From NCBI GenBank assembly GCA_934567115.1, contig CAKTJA010000012.1:1-17244 (forward strand): a stretch of 17,244 bases of DNA, in the 5' to 3' direction. The translations under genes were made by a program, and so were the position numbers. Origin of the DNA: an uncultured Oscillospiraceae bacterium. Lineage in GTDB: Bacteria; Bacillota; Clostridia; Oscillospirales; Oscillospiraceae. The notes under the pieces are model-generated. The model was not told the DNA's origin. It did no database searches and saw nothing but the letters and a program-made list of their open reading frames with translations. Within the stretch, counting starts at the first letter, position 1; each line of letters starts with the position of its first letter. Shown here piece by piece: positions 6,823 through 12,504 of the stretch.

Positions 6823-8367
6823 CTATGCATCGCGCGTCAGACGGCCCCGAAGCCCTTTCAGGACGCCGGGCAGTCCGGTCAGCCCGGGACAGCGCAGGAG
6901 CAGAAGCGCCGCCAGATAGACCGCCGCCGAGACCGCCGAGACCGCCATGAAGCGGACCGGCAGGGAGAACGGCAGAGCCATGCGTAGAAGCACGGCTGCG
7001 GCATAGGCCGCAATGCAGGCGAGCGCGCAGCGCCAGAGGACAGGGAGCAGCTGCGCGAAACGGAACTGCGGAAGGTAGCGCTTCGCGGAGCGGTCGAGCA
7101 GCAGGATCGTGAGAATGACGCTCAGGCTCGTGGCGAGCGCGACGCCCAGAATGCCGATGAACTGCGCGAGAAGAATGCTCAGCGCCGCGTTGAGCGCGAC
7201 CGCCGCGACGTTCGCAAGCATGGGACGGCGCGTGTTCTGATAGGCGAGGTGCAGCCGAATGCACATCTCCCGCACGGCGACGAGCGGGAAGCCGACGGCG
7301 AAGCCGATCAGCGCGCGGGAGGTGTGCAGCGCCGCCGTCTCGCCGAACTCGCCGCGCAGATACACGATGCTCACGATGTCATGCGCGAACACGCAGGTGA
7401 GCAGCGCGATCGGCGCGAGAAACAGGATCAGTCCGCCGACGGACTGGCGGAAGGTGCGCATCAGGCTCTCCGTGTCGTTTTTCGCAACGTACTCGGAATA
7501 GCGCGAGAGCAGGATCAGGCTCAGCGTCGCGGTGATGGTGGAGGTGACGAACTGCTCAAGCGTACAGGCGTATTTGTAGTTGGAGGCGAAGCCCTCGCCA
7601 AGGTAGGAGCACAGCGCCTTATCGACGATGCTGTTGAGCTGGAGAAAAATGTTGCTCATCAGCAGCGGGACGGACAGGCGGATCAGATACCGGATGTTTT
7701 CATCCCTGAAATCCAGCGAGGGACGGAAGGTGAAAACATTCCGGTTGCAGCGGCGCAGCAGCAGCGTCTGGAGAGTGTTGCCGGCAAGATAGGCCCAGAG
7801 CAGGACGCGGATGCCGTATCGCCCCGAGAGCAGAAGAACGCAGCCGATGGCGATGGGGTTGTAGACCAGACCGTAGAGCTTGCCGGGAATGAAGCGGTCG
7901 TTCGCGTTGAGGACCGAGGCGTAAATGGACTGGAACGCCGTGAAGACAAAGGTGACGGAGAAAAAGCGCAGATATTTTACGAGCCGCGCGGCGTCCGCCC
8001 CGTCGTAGGCGGGGGCGAGAATGTGCGCCGTCTGCGGCGCGAAGAGGTTGATGAGCAGGATGCACGCCGCCCCGATGAGAAGAAAGAGCGAGAGCATCTG
8101 CGATGCGACGGCGTTGGCCGCGCGCTTGCTGTCGCGCACGGAGATCTCGATATAGCGCGCGATGAGCGCCGTGCTCAGTGCGGAGAGCAGCGCGCCGGAG
8201 AGGTCGATCATGAAGCTGCTGGAGACAAAATAAAGGTCCGTGTCCACGCTTGCGCCGAACGCCTTCGCAATGACGACCTCCCGCAGGAAGCCCAGCAGCT
8301 TGGAGGCGAACATCACGGCGACGACAAGGCTTGCGGATGTGATAATCGAGCGTTTTTTCTCCGCCAT
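6823..8367 (-). CDS. murJ: MurJ-type lipid II flippase (MOP/MVF family)
   Basis: The 514-residue integral membrane protein has the usual MurJ length. The opening 'SASLVVAVMFASKLLGFLRE' and 'KAFGASVDTDLYFVSS' is the family signature, and about 12-14 hydrophobic segments follow (for example RYLIRLSVPLLMSNIFLQLN and the C-terminal SAVSAAVYLAALLLL). It would flip lipid-linked peptidoglycan precursor across the membrane for wall or spore-cortex synthesis. The start at 8367 is chosen because AAGGAGG lies six bases upstream and a promoter lies at 8430-8458. The frame stays open far upstream to 8865, but that extension runs through repeat copy B and spo0A and has no family similarity. The C-terminus is short and basic (GRLTRDA). 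It is transcribed alone. Confidence 0.9.
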   Translation of the reverse strand: MAEKKRSIITSASLVVAVMFASKLLGFLREVVIAKAFGASVDTDLYFVSSSFMIDLSGALLSALSTALIARYIEISVRDSKRAANAVASQMLSLFLLIGAACILLINLFAPQTAHILAPAYDGADAARLVKYLRFFSVTFVFTAFQSIYASVLNANDRFIPGKLYGLVYNPIAIGCVLLLSGRYGIRVLLWAYLAGNTLQTLLLRRCNRNVFTFRPSLDFRDENIRYLIRLSVPLLMSNIFLQLNSIVDKALCSYLGEGFASNYKYACTLEQFVTSTITATLSLILLSRYSEYVAKNDTESLMRTFRQSVGGLILFLAPIALLTCVFAHDIVSIVYLRGEFGETAALHTSRALIGFAVGFPLVAVREMCIRLHLAYQNTRRPMLANVAAVALNAALSILLAQFIGILGVALATSLSVILTILLLDRSAKRYLPQFRFAQLLPVLWRCALACIAAYAAAVLLRMALPFSLPVRFMAVSAVSAAVYLAALLLLRCPGLTGLPGVLKGLRGRLTRDA

Positions 8368-8429
8368 GCGGCGCCTCCTTCCGTCTGTATTGGATCGGAC
8401 GGCGCTTTTCCGCCCGCAAATCGCTAAAC

Positions 8430-8458
8430 AGTATAGCACCTTTTTTCCGGCTGGGCAA
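8430..8458 (-). promoter_or_regulatory. Promoter of murJ
   Basis: On the minus strand, TTGCCC (8458-8453) and TATACT (8435-8430) are exactly 17 nt apart. The predicted start is near 8423, a ~56-nt leader. Repeat copy B ends about 27 bp upstream of the -35. Confidence 0.75.
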
Positions 8459-8484
8459 GGACAATCTGACGGCGCGGCGCGGGG

Positions 8485-8647
8485 GAGACCGCCGATCAGG
8501 CGGCGGATTCCCAGCAACGGTAAGGAAGAGCATGAGCGGGAAGCCCGGAAAGGGTGTTCCGCGCCTTTGAAATCAACGGCTTTCGGGACTGTAAGAAAGC
8601 GCCGAAAGCCTGCCTGCCGTGTCGAAAAAGCTTTTTCGACACAATGA
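8485..8647 (-). repeat. Dispersed structured repeat, copy B
   Basis: It is the inverted-orientation homologue of copy A. Its first stem is a perfect 24-nt palindrome (8619-8642, arms GTGTCGAAAAAG and CTTTTTCGACAC). The second is GGCTTTCGG/CCGAAAGCC (8578-8586 with 8602-8610), paired like copy A but with different bases. The CCC/GGG and TTCC/GGAA stems follow. It lies between the spo0A end and the murJ promoter. Confidence 0.7.
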
Positions 8648-8674
8648 AGGCGCGCCGCAGTCTGCGGCACGCCT
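8648..8674. terminator. Hairpin downstream of spo0A, probable terminator
   Basis: AGGCG, one mismatch, then GCCGCA around a GTC loop form a 12-bp stem. On the plus side TGATTTTTT follows. On the minus side (spo0A direction) the tail is TTCATTGTG, weak, but directly followed by the copy B palindrome. It may act in both directions. Confidence 0.55.
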
Positions 8675-8732
8675 GATTTTTTCATATGCGCTTGTCTCCG
8701 CCTGTGAGGGACGAGCATAAGAGGCCGACGGT

Positions 8733-9470
8733 TCAGCCAAGCTCCTCCAGCGTCAGCATATCGACGATCGCGGCAATAAATTCGCCGTTGGTCGGCTTGC
8801 CCTTCGTGCTGCTGACCGTGTAGCTGAAGTACTTTTGCAGGATATCGGGATCGCCCCGGTCCCACGCCTCCTCAATGGCGTGGCGGATGGACCGCTCGAC
8901 GCGGGAGGAGGTTGTCCCGTACCGCTTGGCGACGCCGGGATAGAGCGCCTTGGTCACCGCATGAAGCAGCGACGGGTCCTGCGCGGCGAGCAGAATGGCC
9001 TCCCGCACGTAGGAGTAGCCCTTGAGGCTGGCGGGTATGCCGAGCTTGCGCAGAAGCGCCGTGATCATGAAGCGCGAGGAACAGGGAGCCTCCTGCGGGA
9101 GGCAGAGAAACAGGCCGCGCATCTTGTCGAGCAGCGTCCCGATCTCGAAGGGCTTCGGCAGGAAGTAGGCGACGCCCAGCTCCGACGCTTCCGCAAGGAT
9201 GCGGTCGGATATGAAGGCGGAGATCAGGATCGTCATGGGCGCGCAGTCCTGCGCCTGAAGAGTGCGGAGAACGCTTATTCCGTCAAGCCCCTGAAGCACC
9301 GGGTCCATGACCAGAATGTCGGGACATCGTTCCCGCAGCTTCGATAAGGCTTCGTTTCCGTCCTGCGCAAGTTCTACAGAAAACTCGCCGGTTTTTTCCA
9401 GCTCGCTGCGCAGCAAAGCGCGGAATTCTTCGCCGGCGTCCACCAGTAAGACCGTCTTGCGCTGCTCCAT
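8733..9470 (-). CDS. spo0A: Spo0A, sporulation master response regulator (altered acidic pocket)
   Basis: The 245-residue protein joins a receiver domain (about 5-120) to the Spo0A_C DNA-binding domain (about 135-245: ITALLRKLGIPASLKGY, YPGVAKRYGTTSSRVERSIR, SSTKGKPTNGEFIAAI). Phospho-acceptor D56 (VMDP), S84 and K106 (LPKP) are present, but the acidic pair is D11-A12 where the family has Asp-Asp, so a Mg2+ ligand is missing. When phosphorylated, Spo0A binds TGTCGAA boxes and starts sporulation. The start at ATG 9470 is preferred; ATG 9497 has no ribosome site, whereas GAGAGGGGAAAG precedes 9470. No spoIVB gene sits upstream, unlike the common order. A long leader (~225 nt) runs from the promoter at 9702-9730 and contains repeat copy C in antisense. 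Confidence 0.93.
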   Translation of the reverse strand: MEQRKTVLLVDAGEEFRALLRSELEKTGEFSVELAQDGNEALSKLRERCPDILVMDPVLQGLDGISVLRTLQAQDCAPMTILISAFISDRILAEASELGVAYFLPKPFEIGTLLDKMRGLFLCLPQEAPCSSRFMITALLRKLGIPASLKGYSYVREAILLAAQDPSLLHAVTKALYPGVAKRYGTTSSRVERSIRHAIEEAWDRGDPDILQKYFSYTVSSTKGKPTNGEFIAAIVDMLTLEELG

Positions 9471-9505
9471 AGTTGACTTTCCCCTCTCCATTCGCATTTC
9501 GGCGG

Positions 9506-9681
9506 CGGCAGCTGCCGTGTCGGTCTGCCGAAAAGGCGGCGTCTCCTTGGAACGCGGGGTTTCGGAGCGTTGAAAAAGCCCTGAAAACGGCCTGTTCTAA
9601 CAGCGGGGAACGCCCCACGCGGGACTCCCGCGCACACGCTCTCCTTACGCTGCGGAGATATTATCGCCTTCCTGACAGCCC
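9506..9681 (+). repeat. Dispersed structured repeat, copy C (diverged)
   Basis: It is aligned with copies A and B through GGTTTCGGAG, GGAACGCC, CTCCCGC and CTCTCCTTAC. Its stems are a CGGCAGCTGCCG palindrome (9506-9517), GTTTCGG paired with CCTGAAAAC through one bulge (9559-9565 and 9580-9588), CCC/GGG, and TCTCC/GGAGA. The first TCGAAAA palindrome is degenerate here. It lies in the transcribed leader of spo0A, in antisense. Confidence 0.6.
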
Positions 9682-9701
9682 TGTATATTGCCGCCTTGCT
9701 C

Positions 9702-9730
9702 AGGATACCATAAAGCGGAAAAGTGTTCAA
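9702..9730 (-). promoter_or_regulatory. Promoter of spo0A
   Basis: On the minus strand, TTGAAC (9730-9725) and TATCCT (9707-9702) are exactly 17 nt apart. The predicted start is near 9695, giving a leader of about 225 nt to ATG 9470. Confidence 0.75.
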
Positions 9731-9743
9731 CAAAAGTATGACG

Positions 9744-9769
9744 GATTCTTTACAGAATCGTTCGACAAA
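9744..9769 (-). promoter_or_regulatory. Spo0A box plus inverted repeat upstream of the spo0A promoter
   Basis: On the minus strand, TTTGTCGAA (9769-9761) contains a perfect TGTCGAA 0A-box, about 30 bp upstream of the -35. Between them is GATTCT-TTAC-AGAATC (9744-9759), a 6-bp inverted repeat that could be a second operator. The placement suggests autoregulation. Confidence 0.55.
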
Positions 9770-9794
9770 TTTCGCGGACACGGACTCGGGGGAG

Positions 9795-10406
9795 CTATTT
9801 TTTTACGCGGTGGTCGCCCCGGTTCGCGCTGCGAAGGCCGATCTCCGTCCCGTTGCAGATGCGGACGAGATTCTTCCGGTGCCTGTAAATGATGACGGCG
9901 GAGAGAAGCGCGGGCAGAAGCGCCGCGCGGAGGCCGCCCTTCCACGCGGTGAAGAGAGGAAAGCTGACGACTGTGGCCATCGTGCCGAGAACGATATAGT
10001 CCGTCACAAGCGTGATGACCACGACGGCGAGCGCCACGACAAGCGCAAACCGCCAGTTGAGCGCAAGCGCCATGCCGAGGTAGGAGGCGAAGCCCTTCCC
10101 GCCGCGAAAGCGGAGGTAAAAGGGAAACATGTGCCCGAGCACGCAGGAAACGCCGGCGACCGTTCCCGCGAGCGCCGCGCCGGGGAAAAGCGCCTTACAG
10201 ATAAGCACCGCGGCGACCGCCTTGCCCACGTCGTGGACGCCGACCAGCACGCCGGAGCGCCAGCCCATCAGGATCATCGCGTTTGACGCGCCGGGATTCC
10301 CGCTGCCGTGCGCGCGAAGATCGACGCCCCGGAGCATGGCGAGGTAGGTCGCCATATTCGAGCAGCCGAGCAGATAGCCGATCAGTGCGGAGAGCAGGTA
10401 TTCCAT
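9795..10406 (-). CDS. plsY: Glycerol-3-phosphate acyltransferase PlsY
   Basis: The 203-residue membrane enzyme has the three PlsY signatures: GSGNPGASN at 34-42, the second loop as HDVGK at 58-62 (family usually L-D-x-x-K), and GHMFPFYLRFRGGKG at 91-105. It transfers the acyl group from acyl-phosphate to glycerol-3-phosphate to make lysophosphatidic acid, the first step of phospholipid synthesis. Hydrophobic segments at the N-terminus, about 50-72, 80-95 and 110-160 fit the usual topology. The C-terminal 40 residues are basic and somewhat longer than in minimal PlsY. AAGGAG precedes ATG 10406. It begins 15 bp after the queH stop, so the two are co-transcribed. Confidence 0.93.
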   Translation of the reverse strand: MEYLLSALIGYLLGCSNMATYLAMLRGVDLRAHGSGNPGASNAMILMGWRSGVLVGVHDVGKAVAAVLICKALFPGAALAGTVAGVSCVLGHMFPFYLRFRGGKGFASYLGMALALNWRFALVVALAVVVITLVTDYIVLGTMATVVSFPLFTAWKGGLRAALLPALLSAVIIYRHRKNLVRICNGTEIGLRSANRGDHRVKK

Positions 10407-10421
10407 AGGGGTTGCTCCTTT

Positions 10422-10997
10422 CTAAGGGCGCTGTTCCTCCGCGAAGCGGAGCTTCGCCCTGTCGATCTTTTTCCGATAGCGGTCTTCCTCCGAGAAAATG
10501 CAGCCGCAGTACTTCTGCAGGTAAAGCCCCATCTCGCGCGCCATGCTCTGCCCCTCGCGAAAGCCGGGGCGGAAGTCCCGGTAGAGAAACTCGACCCCGT
10601 ATCTGCGGCCCGCCGCCTCGCCGACGGTCCGGAGCAGCTCGTGGTCCTGATAGGGCGAGATGAGAAGCGACGAGGTGAAAGCGCCGTAGCCGTGTCCGGC
10701 GGCGTACTCCGCAGCCGCGCCGAGCCGAAGCGCGTAGCAGTGCGCGCAGCGGCGGTCGATATCGGCGGCGACGGCGCGGACAAAGCCGCGCAGACCGTAG
10801 TCCTCAAGAATGCGGACCTCGACCCCGGCGAGCGCGCCGTATTGCAGCAGAGCGTCGCGCCGCAGCTCGTACTCCGTCCATGGATGGATGTTGGGGTTGA
10901 ACCAGAGCGACGTCGGCTCGAGCGACTCCCGGCGCAGCGCGTCCACACAGTAGACCGAGCAGGGAGCGCAGCAGGAGTGCAGCAGAATTTTTTCCAT
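10422..10997 (-). CDS. queH: Epoxyqueuosine reductase QueH
   Basis: The 191-residue protein carries the QueH (former DUF208) cysteine pattern: 'HSCCAPCS' at 7-14, 'RCAHCYALR' in the middle and 'QKYCGCIFSEED' near the C-terminus; these cysteines hold an Fe-S cluster and a redox pair. QueH is the cobalamin-independent enzyme that reduces epoxyqueuosine to queuosine in tRNA anticodons, replacing QueG. Other family-like stretches are 'WFNPNIHPWTEYELRRD' and 'LLISPYQDHELL'. It is probably cytoplasmic and the first gene of the queH-plsY pair. AGAGGAAG lies about ten bases before ATG 10997. No other queuosine genes are in the window. Confidence 0.93.
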   Translation of the reverse strand: MEKILLHSCCAPCSVYCVDALRRESLEPTSLWFNPNIHPWTEYELRRDALLQYGALAGVEVRILEDYGLRGFVRAVAADIDRRCAHCYALRLGAAAEYAAGHGYGAFTSSLLISPYQDHELLRTVGEAAGRRYGVEFLYRDFRPGFREGQSMAREMGLYLQKYCGCIFSEEDRYRKKIDRAKLRFAEEQRP

Positions 10998-11029
10998 AGG
11001 TATCCATCTTCCTCTGTTTGAGATCGGTG

Positions 11030-11059
11030 CCGTCCGCCCCGCAGCTGCGGAGGGGACGG
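11030..11059. terminator. Strong hairpin between the antiporter gene and queH
   Basis: It is a 30-nt near-palindrome centred on CCGCAGCTGCGG (11039-11050), with outer arms CCGTCC/GGACGG; two mismatches interrupt the stem. It begins 28 bp after the antiporter stop on the minus strand. There is no T-run, so its efficiency as an intrinsic terminator is uncertain. Confidence 0.45.
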
Positions 11060-11086
11060 GTAAAGTCTACCATAGTTCGAAGAGGT

Positions 11087-12322
11087 TTACAACGCCTGTT
11101 TTTCGGCGCGGCGGACGCTGCCCCCGCTCTCCTGCGAGAGCAGTCTCCGGCAGCCCGCGTCGATGCCGATCGCGCCGAGCGGCGCGGTAATCAGAATGCC
11201 GAGCACGGCGACGGACAGAACGATGCTTCCGCAGGCAAGCCCCATCGCGAGAGGCACGGAGCCGATCGCCGCCTGCACGGTCGCCTTCGGAAGATAGGCG
11301 ATGATGCAGAAGAGCCTTTCCCCAACCGAAAGCGGCGTTCCGATCAGGCAGACCGCCACGCCGACGCTGCGGAACGCAAGCGCGAGAAGGATCATGCCGA
11401 CGGCGGACGCTCCGGCGCCGAGCGTATAGCGGATATCGACCGCCGCGCCGACCAGCACAAAGAGGATCACCTCGGCGGCGAGCCACAGTCTGCCGAATTT
11501 CTCCGACAGCCGCCCGGTCACGGAAGCGGGGCTTTTGCACTTCAGCGCGCACGCCATGCTGACGACGGCGAGCAGCCCGGACAGGGCGACGGTATTTTTC
11601 AGCAGGGTCTCGGCCGCCGTCAAAAGAAACGCCGCGCCGAGAATGACGATCGCCTTCATGCTGTTTCGGACGGGACGCCCGTGCGCGTATTCCGCTTCGA
11701 AAAACAGCGACAGGGCGAGACCGGACAGCGCGCCGAGCGCCACGCCGAGCAGAATGGAAACCGGTATGCTGGCGAGGCTCCGGATATCCGCCTCCCCGCC
11801 GCGCGCCATGCCCGAAAAGGTGGAGAACAGCACGATCACGAAAACGTCGTCGCAGGACGCGCCCGCCATGATGAGCTGCGGGATGCTTTTTTCCGTCCCG
11901 CGCTTTTCCTCCATCAGCCGCAGCATGCGCGGCACGACGACGGCGGGCGAGACCGCCGCGAGCACCGCGCCCATAACGGCGGCCTCTGTGCGCGAAACGC
12001 CGAGAAGAAGCGGCGCGAGGAGAATATAGCCCACGATCTCAAAGCTCGCGGGCACGAACGACATCAGGACCGCCGGGCGGCCCACCCGCTTCAGGTCGGC
12101 GGGGTCGAGAGAAAGTCCCGCCTTCAGCAAAATGATGACGAGCGCCATCTGCCGCAGCTCGGCGGAGACGCCGAGGACGGACGGATCGAGCAGGTCGAGC
12201 GCGTACGGCCCGAGCGCCACGCCGACGAACAGCATGCCGACGATGCGCGGCAGCCGCAGCCGCTCGAAGACCGCCGCCGCGGAAAGCCCGGCGAGAAAGA
12301 TCAGCGCGAGTGACAGTAACAT
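11087..12322 (-). CDS. Cation:proton antiporter (CPA family), fluoride-riboswitch controlled
   Basis: The 411-residue protein has about 12 hydrophobic segments and reads as a monovalent cation:proton antiporter. The N-terminal 'FERLRLPRIVGMLFVGVALG' and 'LVIILLKAGLSLD' are typical of the family. 'LAAVSPAVVVPRML' (122-134) corresponds to the unwound helix, and 'ASCDDVFVIVLFSTF' (155-169) carries paired Asp158-Asp159, the pattern usually linked to electrogenic exchange. Near the end, 'AYLPKATVQAAIGSVPLAMG' is a common CPA helix. ATG 12322 is supported by AGGAGG; the frame extends to 12988 only through the leader and the next gene. The leader reads as a fluoride riboswitch, so the likely job is ion or fluoride-stress homeostasis. 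The transported ion cannot be read from sequence. Confidence 0.88.
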   Translation of the reverse strand: MLLSLALIFLAGLSAAAVFERLRLPRIVGMLFVGVALGPYALDLLDPSVLGVSAELRQMALVIILLKAGLSLDPADLKRVGRPAVLMSFVPASFEIVGYILLAPLLLGVSRTEAAVMGAVLAAVSPAVVVPRMLRLMEEKRGTEKSIPQLIMAGASCDDVFVIVLFSTFSGMARGGEADIRSLASIPVSILLGVALGALSGLALSLFFEAEYAHGRPVRNSMKAIVILGAAFLLTAAETLLKNTVALSGLLAVVSMACALKCKSPASVTGRLSEKFGRLWLAAEVILFVLVGAAVDIRYTLGAGASAVGMILLALAFRSVGVAVCLIGTPLSVGERLFCIIAYLPKATVQAAIGSVPLAMGLACGSIVLSVAVLGILITAPLGAIGIDAGCRRLLSQESGGSVRRAEKQAL

Positions 12323-12329
12323 AGAATTT

Positions 12330-12436
12330 CCTCCTCTGAACGCGAGAAAGCCGACGGCTTTCCGCGAAAAATTATCGCAGAAGTCATCAGCTTTAAAAAG
12401 CGGTTTCAGCATGCGCTGGGGGAGAACCTCATTCCC
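12330..12436 (-). ncRNA. Fluoride riboswitch (crcB motif) with translational expression platform
   Basis: Read on the minus strand, the aptamer (12436-12378) matches the crcB consensus. GGGA-ATGAGGTTC-TCCC forms P1. AAACCGC follows, then GCTT/AAGC as P3, the conserved TGATGA, and ACTTC, which pairs with GAGGT of the first loop as the pseudoknot (one G-U). A CAGC-GCAT-GCTG hairpin is inserted before AAACC. Downstream, the 3' aptamer strand TTCTGCGA (12382-12375) can instead pair with TCGCGGAA (12367-12360). That frees CTTTCTC (12350-12344) to cover the ribosome site GAGGAGG (12336-12330). The alternative hairpin 12366-12341 frees the site. This reads as a fluoride-ON translational switch. Confidence 0.85.
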
Positions 12437-12454
12437 GGATATTCGATTGCAGCC

Positions 12455-12483
12455 ATTATAGCACGGCGCCGCCGGGACCGCAA
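12455..12483 (-). promoter_or_regulatory. Promoter of the riboswitch-antiporter unit
   Basis: On the minus strand, TTGCGG (12483-12478) and a perfect TATAAT (12460-12455) are exactly 17 nt apart. The predicted start is near 12448, about 12 nt before the aptamer. Confidence 0.85.
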
Positions 12484-12504
12484 GAGCAAATTTCCCGCGC
12501 TCCG

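Noticed and set aside
6576..6950. Small conserved peptide encoded by the repeat copies
   Set aside because: All three copies keep a similar open frame, but A/B differences are spread over all codon positions and no ribosome site precedes them; nucleotide structure explains the similarity better.
8368..8865. N-terminal extension of murJ to an ATG at 8865
   Set aside because: It runs through repeat copy B and overlaps spo0A; AAGGAGG and a promoter support ATG 8367.
11018..12313. Plus-strand frame of 431 codons opposite the antiporter gene
   Set aside because: Composition is Arg/His/Gln-rich with no domain pattern, whereas the minus strand encodes a clear membrane protein with promoter and riboswitch.
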